Assembly (NCBI GenBank): GCA_009760855.2
Contig: WPIO01000008.1
Span: 7,372,501-7,436,500 of the forward strand
Direction: 5' to 3'
DNA: 64,000 nucleotides
Source of the DNA: Cristatella mucedo
Lineage: Eukaryota > Bryozoa > Phylactolaemata > Cristatellidae
A program made the position numbers and the translations under genes. Each line of letters opens with the position of its first letter. The stretch's first letter is position 1. Positions 54,713 through 64,000 of this stretch are shown here, piece by piece. Below the pieces are notes generated by a model. It did no database searches. It was not told the origin of the DNA and worked only from the letters and a program-made list of their open reading frames with translations.

Positions 54713-55400
54713 AGAGTACGGGCCGATTTAGCGCCGGCGTATCGATCGTCTCACACCCCGGATCCGGTGGCTGGCCGTCACCGCACGCCTGACGCCTCGC
54801 CGCAACGCCGCACCGATGCAGCCGACCGAGTACAAGGGGTGTTTAGGCGGCTCGTTTTTGACTTCGAGCGGTGTGGCCAAGTCATTCGATAGCGGCAGTG
54901 CCGCGCCCGAGTATCACCTGCCTAGCGCTCGTCCGAGACAATTGGCCGGCCCACCCAGTTGGGCCGCCCAATTGTGCCAATCTTGATCGGCGCGGCAATT
55001 GACGGAGCTCAATTTACGAGCGGCCGGCACCCGGTAAATTAGGCAGCGCTTAGCTATTGGCGCCGCGTGAAACGTCGCGACGCAGTCAGCCGGCGGCGGC
55101 GGCGGTGGGCGCACCAACGGCTCGGTCGCGGCTAGCACGCGGCGGTGGCTGAGTGCCGATGCCGCCGCAGCATACGCTCCGTCCGTCGGGTAGGGACGCG
55201 CTGGGCAAGCCTGGCCCGGGGGGGGGGATCGGTCGTGCCTCCCTGAGGAACGCGCAGGCCGTGCGGCTCGCTGCCTCGGTCGTCGCCGCCGCGGGCTCGC
55301 TCCGCTCGCCGTCCGGCCGCCGCCACGCCTTCCGCTCCGGCCCTCGCCCGCCGCTCGATGTATCGAAGCACGACCCGGCGGGCGCGCCGATGCTTAACCG
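54713..55400. other. GC/CpG-rich segment without assignable gene
   Basis: Frames are open in several directions. One - strand frame at 54919-55138 has natural-looking composition and could end at a GTGATA donor, but there is no known domain. An imperfect inverted repeat (CAATTGGCCGGCCCA ... TGGGCCGCCCAATTG) lies at about 54939-54975. It may be a promoter island or part of an unrecognised gene. Confidence 0.4.
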
Positions 55401-56125
55401 GCTACGACGCATCAGCACGCACGAGCATACGAAAGATGAATCGCACGGACCCAATAAATGCTGCTGTGAGTAGATGCGTTTCTAGCTTGTTTTTTAAATG
55501 TCGCCACGTCAGATGTCGTGATGCCGGTCGGAAGTGAGTTCCAACTTGGAGTTTTGCTTTGGGTGAATAACAACTAAAGGCACGGTCTCCAACGGATTTG
55601 ACGTACGCATGAGGTGCAGCTAAAGAATTAGATTCCTTTGCAGCGCATGTAAAGCGCCTAGAAAGAGATTGAGTTCTCTGAGGGCGCTTGATCAAGTCTA
55701 TTATTATTCTCAATATTATAATTAGATTGAGAAAAGCGGACGGTACGATGCATAGCCTGGTAAAGGAATATATCTGATTGGTAGGCTGGAGTTAAACAGT
55801 GAATAAACCTAAAAGTGAGTGACATTACCTTCAAGTCGATGCGTTGCTCGTCTGGGAGCCAGTGCAGGTCGGCGAGAAGTAGTGTAATGTGGCAACTGCG
55901 ACGCTCGCGACAGACAAGCCTAGCTGCAGAGTTTTGCACCAGCTGTAAGCGCCTGATCGCACAGGTCCCAGCATGCAGTGAGCTACAGAAGACGAGACGG
56001 GACGTCACAAATGCATGGACCAATTTGAGTCTAGTGCTGCGTGTCTCAGCAAGCCCGAGTTTTAGCAAGGTTAGTAGCTGCAGTGAAGGCAGACTTAACT
56101 TCGGAGCTGATGCGATTGTCTAATC
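55400..56125 (-). mobile_element. LINE-A copy with nested stub
   Basis: Minus-strand coding remnants LVHAFVTSRLVFCSSLHAG, ARLVCRERRSCHITLLLADL and HWLPDEQRIDLKVMSLTFRF, then ESNSLAAPHAYVKSVGDRAF-like 3' text, interrupted at 55635-55719. Diverged, frames broken. Confidence 0.82.
55635..55719 (+). mobile_element. LINE-A 3' stub (85 bp) with target-site duplication
   Basis: Contains only CCTTTGCAGCGCATGTAAAG, the GCGCCTAG...GGGCGC hairpin and a short ATT tail. It is flanked by AATTAGATT at 55626-55634 and 55720-55728. It sits in the opposite orientation inside an older LINE-A copy. Confidence 0.88.
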
Positions 56126-56198
56126 AAAGGTCACCTTTGGAACAGGGCATATGGACCGCTTGTGCCCACAGCTGACGTAAGAAGAGAAATTCTTCAGC

Positions 56199-56525
56199 CA
56201 CGAATCTGTGTAGGGGCTCTTGGGCGCGAGATGGCAGCGCGACGAAGCGCGAAGCCCCCAACAGCGAGTCGTGTTGTCGACGACAGCTGTATTGTATCGC
56301 ATACAGGCAACATAAGCGAGCGAGCGTACATACTGATGGCAGCCGTCGTGAGTGCTGCTCCGGAGCACGTGGTGTTAAGAGAGAATAGAGTGGACAGCGT
56401 GGGTACAGGCCGAAGCACAGGCAGGAAGTGAATTTCACGGCAGGGAACGCGTCACGTGCCGGCAAGGAGCGGACGGAACGTCGGCTAGGGGGCGGAACTA
56501 CGTGACGGCAATGGCACGCCCACAT
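56199..56525. repeat. CpG-rich dispersed repeat R1, copy 1
   Basis: About 330 bp sharing long blocks with 61507-61846 (TGTATTGTATCGCATACAGG, GGAACGCGTCACGTGCCGGC). A + strand frame ending at 56431 encodes CIVSHTGNISERAYI and APEHVVLRENRV, which is kept in copy 2. A - strand frame over the same bases is kept too, so the coding strand is undecided. It may be the 5' region of an unrecognised transposable element. Confidence 0.72.
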
Positions 56526-56960
56526 CTGCACTTTCCGCGTGTGGTCGGCTAGTGCGGTTAAAGCCGGCGTATTCTATTCGGGCTACAGGAGAGAACGGCA
56601 CCAAAACGCGAAGACCGGCATTTTAGCCGTCTGTATAGCAGAGCCCGCGCAGAGCTGCTCCGCGGCCCTATGCGCTGCTTTCCTGCTTCTCAGCGCTGGT
56701 GAGTGCATTGGATTAGCAGGCACAGCTCGGCGTTATCGATGCCGTCGTGTAGAGCACCAGCGCTACGGGAACGGAGTGCAGGCGGCGGTGAAGTAATCGT
56801 CGTGCTCTCGTTTCCAGAATTTAACGTATGCATTAGAAAAAAGATGACCCAAAGCATGTTAAAAATAGTGCGGGACGTACTGGTCCAGCACAGGGTCCCC
56901 GTGCCGTTCGCGTCGCTTTTAGTTAGCACCGCTGATGAGACGTGCGCTCATAAGAGTAAC
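56526..56960. other. Unassigned segment ending in a 59-bp repeat
   Basis: No recognised domain. The last 59 bp (56902-56960, starting TGCCGTTCGCGTCGCTTTTA) recur at 57754-57812. Confidence 0.5.
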
Positions 56961-57498
56961 GGATTGACTTCAAGGTTTTGTCGCTGACTTGTAGGTCCCT
57001 TCATTCTTTGGCTCTAGCCTATCTCTCAGATATACTACCCCATCAGGCCAAGCATCGCACTACCCGCTTTTCGGAATCCAACAATCTACAAATACCTCGT
57101 ACAAACCTTAAATCCTTTGGAGACCGTACATTTAGTTCGTATGCTCCCAAAGCCTGGAACTCCCTACCGACCTGCGTCAGAACATCCCCTGACCTGACCA
57201 CATTTAAAAGGAACTTAAAACACACCTATTTAGGACAGCATTTAGTGGGTACCTGTGATTCGTCCTTGATGTGCTTATGCGTGCTGACACTGTGCATGCT
57301 ACCAATAACCACATTTGCATGCTGACCCTGTGCATGTCACCCCTAACCATATTATTCATTTTGTTTTTTTTCAAGCATGATTTTACTTACCATTCAATTG
57401 CATTTCTCTTTGCAGCAAATGTAAAGCGCATAGAAAGAGATTAAGTTCTCTGAGGGCGCTTTATAAAGTGCATTATTATTATTATTATATTATTATTA
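56961..57498 (+). mobile_element. LINE-A copy, 5' truncated
   Basis: Starts at GGATTGACTTCAAGG and encodes SLTCRSLHSLALAYLSDILP, TNLKSFGDRTFSSYAPKAWN and TCVRTSPDLTTFKRNLK, then shifts frame near the stop. Hairpin and (ATT)n tail to 57498. Confidence 0.9.
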
Positions 57499-57884
57499 AA
57501 GAACAATGTCGAGATGCGGATCGGTGAAAATTTTCAAGCGACGGTGCGTTTTATGCAGCTCTCGATGCGTAATCTGATGTCGGCTGCTAGCTACCACGAG
57601 CGTAGGTGAGCAAGCGAGTCTCGGACATCCGCCTTCTTAGATGTTGACTCTTCGAAGCCCCACAGAAAGAAAACGAGTGCTTCTATCGCCCGTAGCGTAT
57701 CGCCGTCTCGCGGTTCGAGTTAGTCGTCATTGTCTTGCTTACCCCTCCTCTCCTGCCGTTCGCGTCGCTTTTAGTTAGCACCGCTGATGAGACGTGCGCT
57801 TATAGGAGTAACTCGAGCTCTGCAGGGTAACTTTGCGCACCGCCGAGGGTGTAAATCAGCATTCCTCTAGTTGGCATTATGTAT
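57499..57884. other. Unassigned segment with 59-bp repeat copy
   Basis: Contains the second copy (57754-57812) of the 59-bp repeat. No gene recognised. Confidence 0.5.
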
Positions 57885-58040
57885 AATCAATTTGCATAGC
57901 GCCAAAAGAGAATTGAATCTCTAGCCAGGCGCTTCTAGTTTGCCGCGGGGCTTGAATCCACGGCCTTGGTCGTCTAATGCACGCGCCTTAACCTCGGTAA
58001 TTAAAGGCGAGCACCTTAATCCCTGGGCAAATGCAGGACG
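57885..58040 (-). mobile_element. SINE-B copy, diverged
   Basis: On + ATCAATTTGCATAGCGCCAA, TGAATCTCTAGCCAGGCGCT and GGGGCTTGAATCCACGGCC. The A-box half is disturbed by a partial duplication (CTTAACC and CTTAATCCCTGGGCAAATGC). Confidence 0.65.
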
Positions 58041-58577
58041 GGCGGCGATCAATGCCGTGCCTCCGTGGGAGCGCGAGCCTCTGCTCGGCCCTCGGCGAGG
58101 CGTCTGTCGTTTGTCAACCTTCGTGACGTCTTCGCTGCCTTCTCACAATCGTCGCTAGCGAATGCTGGTAAGAGACACTGCGCAAGGTCTGGGGTCTTTA
58201 GTTCTGCGCGATTCTGAAGGCTCTTCTGATCACCTCTCGACAGCAGCTGAGGGGCGCGGTTGCACGCTCAATTGAATTGAATGGTCGATCTTTTTCTAAT
58301 CAACGTGCTCCATCGCCTGGGCCTGCAAGTCAACGCGCGGGTGACAGAAGCGCGTAGCTATAGAACGCCGCGAAATTACCACAGGCTAGAATAACCGTTG
58401 CGTTTCCATGCTGACGCGTCGCCTGTCAAGCTGTGGCAGGCCAGCTGAACTCTTGTATTGAAACTTCAAACTTGCAAGTGAGTTCTACCCTGATTTTAGA
58501 GCTAATCACTCCGCAGAGTCAGTATTACTTTGCTTGCAAAACAACCCTATCAGGAATGCAGACTTGAGTAAAGTCTC
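58041..58577. other. No gene recognised
   Basis: Short frames only. Confidence 0.4.
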
Positions 58578-59455
58578 ACTGCTTGTTTTGTTTGATCTTT
58601 AAGCAGCGCTTGATACCATCGATCACCAAGTCCCTCTCGGGCGCCTCTCATCTCGTTTCGACATCACTGGCACTGCACTAGAGCGGTTTAGATCCTATCT
58701 CAGTGCGAGACTCCAGAGTCACACCAATTCTCTCCCTTCCTCACTCACTCACTTCCTCTCCAACTTCTCGCCGACCTTCACTGGCTCCCAATCAAGCTGC
58801 GTATCGACTTCAAGGTTTTTTCACTCATTATTTTTAGGTTCCTCATTCTTTGGATCGCCTACCTATCAGAACTACTTCCCACTAGGCTACGCAGTGTACC
58901 TCCTGCTTTTCCGACTCAAATTGTGTAGCTATACTTCGAACCAACCTCAAATCATTTGAAGACCGCACCTCTAGTTTGTAAAGCGCCTAGAGAGAGATTG
59001 AGTTCTCTGAGGGCGCTTTATCAAGTGCATTATTGTTATTATTATTATGCTTCCAAAGCACTCACGAAGACCTCACTCCCGATTGACGTCACCACATCCC
59101 CTGACTAGGCGACATCCGAAAAGAAGCTAAAAGCGCACATGTGTCTCATAGCATTTGGTGGGTCCGTATTATTTGTCTTTTGTGTGGTTTATGTACTGAC
59201 ACTGCGCATGCCACCACTAACCATGTTATGCTTGTTGGCATTGTGTCTGTTACCATTAATAATAATAATATTAGTAATAATAATAATAAAGCACTTGATA
59301 AAGCGCCCTCAGAGAACTCAATCTCTTTCTAGGCGCTTTACATTTGCTGCAAAGGGACCATGTGATCATGCTTCCTTTGGAGCATACGTAAGGTGCATAG
59401 AGAGAGATTTAGTTCTATCATTGCGCTATGCAAATGTACTATTATTATTAAGCCT
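58578..59455 (+). mobile_element. Old LINE-A-type copy with two nested stubs
   Basis: The only copy that retains part of the reverse-transcriptase core: AALDTIDHQVPLGRLSSRFD and ITGTALERFRSYLSARLQS, resembling the D.SAAFDTIDH motif A, with a stop nearby. Decayed C-terminal text follows. It is interrupted by a + oriented 3' stub (58978-59046) and a - oriented 3' stub (59257-59356, flanked by ACCAT on both sides), and its own eroded tail ends near 59455. Confidence 0.75.
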
Positions 59456-59555
59456 GACCGGTTAGCAGTTTCTCTGATGCGTAGTCGCAGCTTGCGTTGC
59501 GTTGGAAATATTTTCATCATTCCGCGAAACTCCCTCGCTATTCGCGTACACACAA

Positions 59556-60318
59556 ATACTAAAATTCGGGCTTGTTTAGATAAAGATACCACGTCCAAGT
59601 TGGTCCATGCATTCGTGACATCCCGTCTCGACTTCTGCAACTCACTGCTCACTGGCCTACCAGCATGTGCGATCAGGCGATTGCAGCTGGTGCAAAACTC
59701 TGCAGCTAGGCTTGTCTGTCGTGAGCGTCGCAGTTGCCACATTACTCCACTTCTCGCCGACCTGCACTGGCTACCAGTCAAGCAACGGATTGACTTCAAG
59801 GTTTTGTCGCTCACTCTTAGGTCCCTTCACTCTATGGCTCCAGCCTATCTGTCAGATATACTACCCCATCAGGCCAAGTATCGTACCACCCGTTTTTCGG
59901 AATCCAACAGTCTGGAAATACCTCATACAAACCTTGAATCCTTTGGAGACCGTGCATTTAGCTCGTATGCTCCCAAAGCCTGGAACTCCCTCCCGACCTG
60001 CGTCAGAACATCCCCTGACCTGAGCACATTTAAAAGAAACTTAAAAACACACCTATTTAGGACAGCATTTAGTGGGTCCTTGTGATTCGTCCTCGATGTG
60101 CTTATGCGTGCTGACACTGTGCATGCTGCCAATAACCACATTTGCATGCTGACCCTGTGCATGTCACCCCTAACCATATTATTCATTTCGTTTGTTTTTC
60201 AAGTATGATTTTACTTACCATTCAATTGTATTAAACTTTACAGCAAATGTAAAGCGCCTAGAGAGAGATTAAGTTCTCTGAGGGCGCTTTATCAAGTGAA
60301 TTATTATTATTATTATTA
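59556..60318 (+). mobile_element. LINE-A copy, near-intact 3' frame
   Basis: Starts at CTAAAATTCGGGCTTG and keeps one open frame to the stop at 60085: TTSKLVHAFVTSRLDFCNSL, NSAARLVCRERRSCHITPLL and SDILPHQAKYRTTRFSESNS to HLFRTAFSGSL. The 3' UTR, hairpin and (ATT)n tail are complete to 60318. It is among the youngest-looking copies. Confidence 0.92.
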
Positions 60319-61506
60319 AATAAGATGGCGTTCTCACAGATAAGATATCCATGTTGCTAGTATTCTTAAGCTCTCTAGTCGATTTGCAATGCTTACGAGG
60401 CGGCGAGGCGCACCGGCTTTTATCGGGCTGATGATATTCAAAGCTACAAAGCTACAAAGCTTCAACATCTTAAGCATCACATGTTTTCCCTTAGTCCGCC
60501 CTGCCTATTTTGCTTTCAACTCTTCCGCTTGTATGCCTCCGCGGGTATTGTTTTTATAACGGTTTTTGTTTTTAATATTTTTGCAGATAAGCCGCGCTTC
60601 TCACGTAGCACACGCGGAGCATTTTGAGATTAAGAAGTTGTACTACGTGCACCAACATATCAGACTCTTCTTTGAATATTAATCTTGGTAATCGAGTTAA
60701 TTGAGTTTGGAAACCATTTTGACCCTTTACTTCTGCTGTGAGCCCAAGTTTCTAAAGGATTTTTATTGAAAATTCTATCCCATTTACTTTCTAACCGTAT
60801 TAGCATTCCATACTATACCATTTCCTAAAAAAGGGATCCCAGTAAAATCTAAACCTTTCAAGTACACTCCTAAGTTCTGCCAGTATTTTCTCTAACTAAT
60901 GGTCATTTGGTGTAGTTCAATTTGTAGCACGAAAGTTTGAGTGAGGGACTTGCGTAACCTTTAATGTTTAGACATTAGATGCCTTGCAGGTCCGCGAAGT
61001 TTGGTGAGAGAAGAATCACAACGATAACATTGTACGTTCAAGAGCTTGCTTGAACTTGCTTTGGAAGAGGGGCCCAAAAATATTCTAAAATAATGAGGTC
61101 ACTTGACTAATTAACCCAGTATGGCCTCAAACCCACGTGTTTAGTTAGAGCGTCGAAGCAACTACTGATTAAGGTGTGTCTTGCACTCATGAGTAAGCCG
61201 TGAGCTGGTTTCGGCTCGATAAAAAAAATTTTGCGAGACTGTGAGGGGGAGGACTGGTATGAATGCTATGCTGCTATTTGAGTTGCGGAGGGGGTGTTGG
61301 CATTCTGAAAACCATTCGCAGTGGAAAATATAAATGTGCACCTTTTCTGCAGCAATGATTAAATAAAGGCGAAGGGTAGCCGATTTCACAGCCTCATTCA
61401 CACAGCGGCCGAATGGCATCGAAGCCTTTTATTGCGACGTGCGATCAAAATTTATTGAACTTACTGCTCTAGGACTCAACCAAAAACCAGGGTGGCAAAG
61501 CACTAG
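60319..61506. other. AT-rich stretch, no gene seen
   Basis: About 1.2 kb of AT-rich DNA with short frames and no recognised repeat. Confidence 0.5.
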
Positions 61507-61846
61507 TGTAGGGGCTCGTGGGCAAACGATGGCGGTGCGATGGAGAGCGAAGCCCCCACAAGCGAGTTGTTGCGTTGTCGACGACGGCTGTATTGTATCG
61601 CATACAGGCAACATAAGCGAGTTAGCGTACATACATATATCAGCCGTCGTGATTGCTGCTCCGGAACACGTGGTGATAAGAGAGAGGAGAGTGGTTAGCG
61701 TGCGCACGGGCCGACGCACAGGCAGAAAGTGAATTTCGCAGCTGGGAACGCGTCACGTGCCGGCAAGGTGCGTGCCGGTTGGGCAGACGGAGCGTCGGCT
61801 AGGGGGGCGGAACCACGCGACGGCGATGACACGCCCACACTAGCGC
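61507..61846. repeat. CpG-rich dispersed repeat R1, copy 2
   Basis: Counterpart of 56199-56525. The + frame ending at 61732 encodes CIVSHTGNISELAYI and APEHVVIRERRV. Relative to copy 1 the only length change inside the frame is 3 nt, whereas the flank after the stop carries a larger insertion. Confidence 0.72.
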
Positions 61847-62250
61847 CGTACCGCGGTGCTGACGATTTACCCGAATCGTGTATCAGCACTGCACTTAGCG
61901 CTTGCTATTTAATAGTCACGGCACATTTTTTGCGCAAAACTAGCGCCATCCTTTGTGGCCAGGTTTCATTCGTTGCATTCGAGTAGGCCATCTTGACTTC
62001 GACGTAAAGATGAGAAGAAGTGCTGTTTTTAGAGTTTAGCAAACAACCAGTTGATACTAGGGATCTGGCTGAGCGCCATATTGCAGTCTATTCTCTCGGA
62101 CGTACATTTGTTTAATCTTTAATACTCAGACTCGAGACTGCTTGCGACCCTCTAAGAACGAACGCTCATTGCATTCCGCTAGCTTCAGCCTACGCCCCTA
62201 AAGCCTTGCCTCGCGTGTCGCTATGAGCTTAGAGTTGAACATTTTCTGAC
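61847..62250. other. No gene recognised
   Basis: No supported feature. Confidence 0.4.
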
Positions 62251-63404
62251 AACATAGCCCACTCCGCGGCGCTCAGCTCCGCACTGCCGCTCTCGGATAG
62301 TGAGCACCACGTGACCGGACGGCTGGCTCGCGCCCTCTCTCCTTCGGGGTAGGATTGCAGTTCTTCTTCCGTCGGTCGCGCGAGCGCAGCAAAGAAACGT
62401 AACTCGAACCGACGGCCACGGACGCTAAACTAGACAGCCTGGCTAAGAAGCGTATACGGATGGAATTATCCGACCGCTAGTTCGTCTGCCCTCATTCCTT
62501 CACTGCGCGCGCTGCGAAATACGAGCCCCGTGCCGAACGTTGCGTTTTCGCGCTCACGGCAATGCACGACCTCGCAGGCGATTGGCCCGCGCGCGCGGTC
62601 GTCGCGGATAGCTATTCTAGTCTGGAGCGAAAGCATGTCCGTGAGAAGCTGCCGCACCTGGCACCCACCTGGCGCACGCCGGCATCGCTCGGGCATACGC
62701 TTTCGCGTCACTCCTTCCCTCGAATCCTCGTCGACAATCGCTCCGACTGCCATTGGCCATCGCAGCGACCGAGCAGAGACGCGCGGGCGTGCCGCGCGAG
62801 AGTCGGCTCACCAGTCACACTGTCTTTCCTCAACGATCTCGCGGCGGCGACGGCGGCCGAAGCCAAAGCACCTCTTACGAGATCAAAGTTCAATTGTCTG
62901 CCGATAATCGGGTTGCCCGCGATGATCTTCGCGATGCCTGCCGACTGCGCTTCCTGCCGACACCCGCCGGACCTCCTCTGGTATCCCCGAGTCGCCGCCG
63001 CCACCGTGTAAGCGAGTGCAGCGACGCCTGGCGACTACTCAGATAACTCACAATCTGAAGCAGCTTCGCGACCCAAACCACTCGCCGACTCACCGAATGC
63101 GGCGCGGCCGATGCTCGCTAGATCGCCTGTGGAATGCACAGCCACAGCCGCGCCAACACTACCAACCTCCTCACGAAGACCGCTCCTGCACCATGGTTTC
63201 GTCAAATGGAGCGTCATCGCGCCCGTAGAGTTACCGTAGAGCTACCGCTTCCGGCTCAGGTGATTTCCTACTGCTCAGAGTACAGAGTGCTAGTTTGAGT
63301 ACAGAGTTTGTGGCTCAATCGTGCGGCTAGCCGACACGGTCGCACGGTGCGTCGCCGGCATAGATGCGAGGATTTGCAAAAGTCTCCTTTCCTCAAAGAA
63401 GGAA
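62251..63404. other. GC/CpG-rich segment, possible first exon of a gene
   Basis: Several frames are open. The most exon-like is on the - strand, ending at a GTGAGC donor (from 62811), with text AGIAKIIAGNPIIGRQLNFD and ALASAAVAAARSLRKD; it lacks a clear ATG. A + strand frame of about 149 codons (62562-63011) overlaps it. No domain decides between them. Confidence 0.35.
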
Positions 63405-63565
63405 ATGTTGACTGATTCAACGGCCTCATTTTTTATGGCGGCAGAAGAGCCTTAACGGCCATCACTTGCAGTGAGCAACAAACCCCTCCTTTGCAGGATT
63501 CGAACCCACTATATCAGTCGTGGAGAGCGAGCACCTTACCTCATGGGCTATCGCGGTCCACTGCA
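63405..63565 (-). mobile_element. SINE-A copy, diverged
   Basis: On + TGATTCAACGGCCTCATTTT, GGCGGCAGAAGAGCCTTAAC, GGCCATCACTTGCAGTGAG, AGGATTCGAACCCACT and GCACCTTACCTCATGGGC. Tail, body and B box are present. Confidence 0.72.
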
Positions 63566-64000
63566 ACTACCCCAGCATTCAACGCCGCGACAAGCACCGC
63601 CGACAGCGGACTAATAGGTGCGGCTCGAAACTTAGTTGGCGAATCCTTGCGCGAGAATAGGCGAGAAATGCACTGCGACGGCGGCGACGCACTTCCGACG
63701 ACGGAGCCCCTTCTCTAGAGGCGCCGTTCTCGGCCTGCTCCGCCCGATCGGAGTCGTACTAGTTCTTTGCCGCCGCCGCCCGCTGGAGATTGCTGGCGTA
63801 CCAGCGGCGCTCGGCTGGGTTGGCGGCTTCTGCTGTTCTGCGCTTCCGACGACGACGACGACTACGCTGCCGCGCCTAATCGTCGCTCGCGCTCGATAGT
63901 CGAGCGTAAAGTGATGTAAACGCTACGCGCCGTCAGCCAAAGAGCGATCGTGTTTTCGCGCCCGCCCGCAGCGGCGGCGGCCGCCGCCACCGCCCGGTTT
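63566..64000. other. GC-rich window end, CGG/CGA triplet runs
   Basis: CGACGACGACGACTACG and GGCGGCGGCGGCCGCCGCC runs make all frames open. Probably a CpG island continuing past the window. No gene can be assigned. Confidence 0.4.

Noticed and set aside
54914-55138. Minus-strand exon (text CVATFHAAPIAKRCLIYR) in the GC-rich segment
   Set aside because: Plausible composition, but it has only a non-ATG start, no matched acceptor, and overlaps an inverted repeat. Kept only as a note in the region entry.
56897-57498. The 59-bp repeat as an ordinary LINE target-site duplication
   Set aside because: The right copy lies about 255 bp past the LINE tail, not next to it, and 59 bp is long for this element type.

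Overview
This is a eukaryotic, almost certainly invertebrate-animal, genomic window. It has split genes with GT-AG introns, fibronectin type III, armadillo-type and astacin/ShK domains, tRNA-derived SINEs, non-LTR retrotransposon debris and long (CT)n, (GA)n, (TG)n and (TA)n microsatellites. I see no bacterial operon, CRISPR array, rRNA gene or functional tRNA gene. The phylum cannot be fixed from the sequence alone.

Two genes can be reconstructed by matching splice phase and protein-family continuity. (1) On the + strand, about 4.85-11.82 kb, is the 3' part of a secreted astacin metalloprotease: two exons with the zinc site and Met-turn, one exon ending the catalytic domain, one ShK domain, then a second ShK domain with a Thr/Ser/Ala/Pro-rich tail. 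The 5' exons (signal peptide, propeptide, N-terminal half of the protease domain) were not found. (2) On the - strand, from an ATG in a CpG-rich island at 50423 down to about 27.96 kb, is a nine-exon gene for a cytosolic-looking protein. It has about 370 residues of armadillo/HEAT-like repeats followed by three FN3 domains. Its first intron is 13.7 kb and full of repeats. The 3' end could not be placed.

Weaker coding candidates are two phase-compatible - strand exons at 14.5-16.1 kb and one Ala/Pro/Lys-rich - strand exon at 22.4-22.5 kb. Three more GC/CpG-rich segments (54.7-55.4, 62.2-63.4 and 63.6-64.0 kb) are open in several frames but give no recognisable protein.

Most of the rest is repeat. 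LINE-A is an L2/CR1-like non-LTR family, with at least a dozen 5'-truncated copies that encode the reverse-transcriptase C-terminus and end in a GCGCC hairpin plus (TTA)n. LINE-B is a second family with an (ACATT)n tail. LINE-C is an older related family. SINE-A and SINE-B carry tRNA-like A/B boxes, and the SINE-B tail resembles the LINE-A 3' hairpin, which suggests a SINE/LINE partnership. Several copies are nested and some are flanked by target-site duplications. Other notable structures are a perfect 39-bp palindrome (13034-13072), a 19-bp-stem hairpin (46001-46052), twin palindromes at 32217-32265, a head-to-head LINE-A pair at 46.7-48.96 kb, and a roughly 330-bp CpG-rich repeat present twice (56.2 and 61.5 kb) with a conserved short reading frame.
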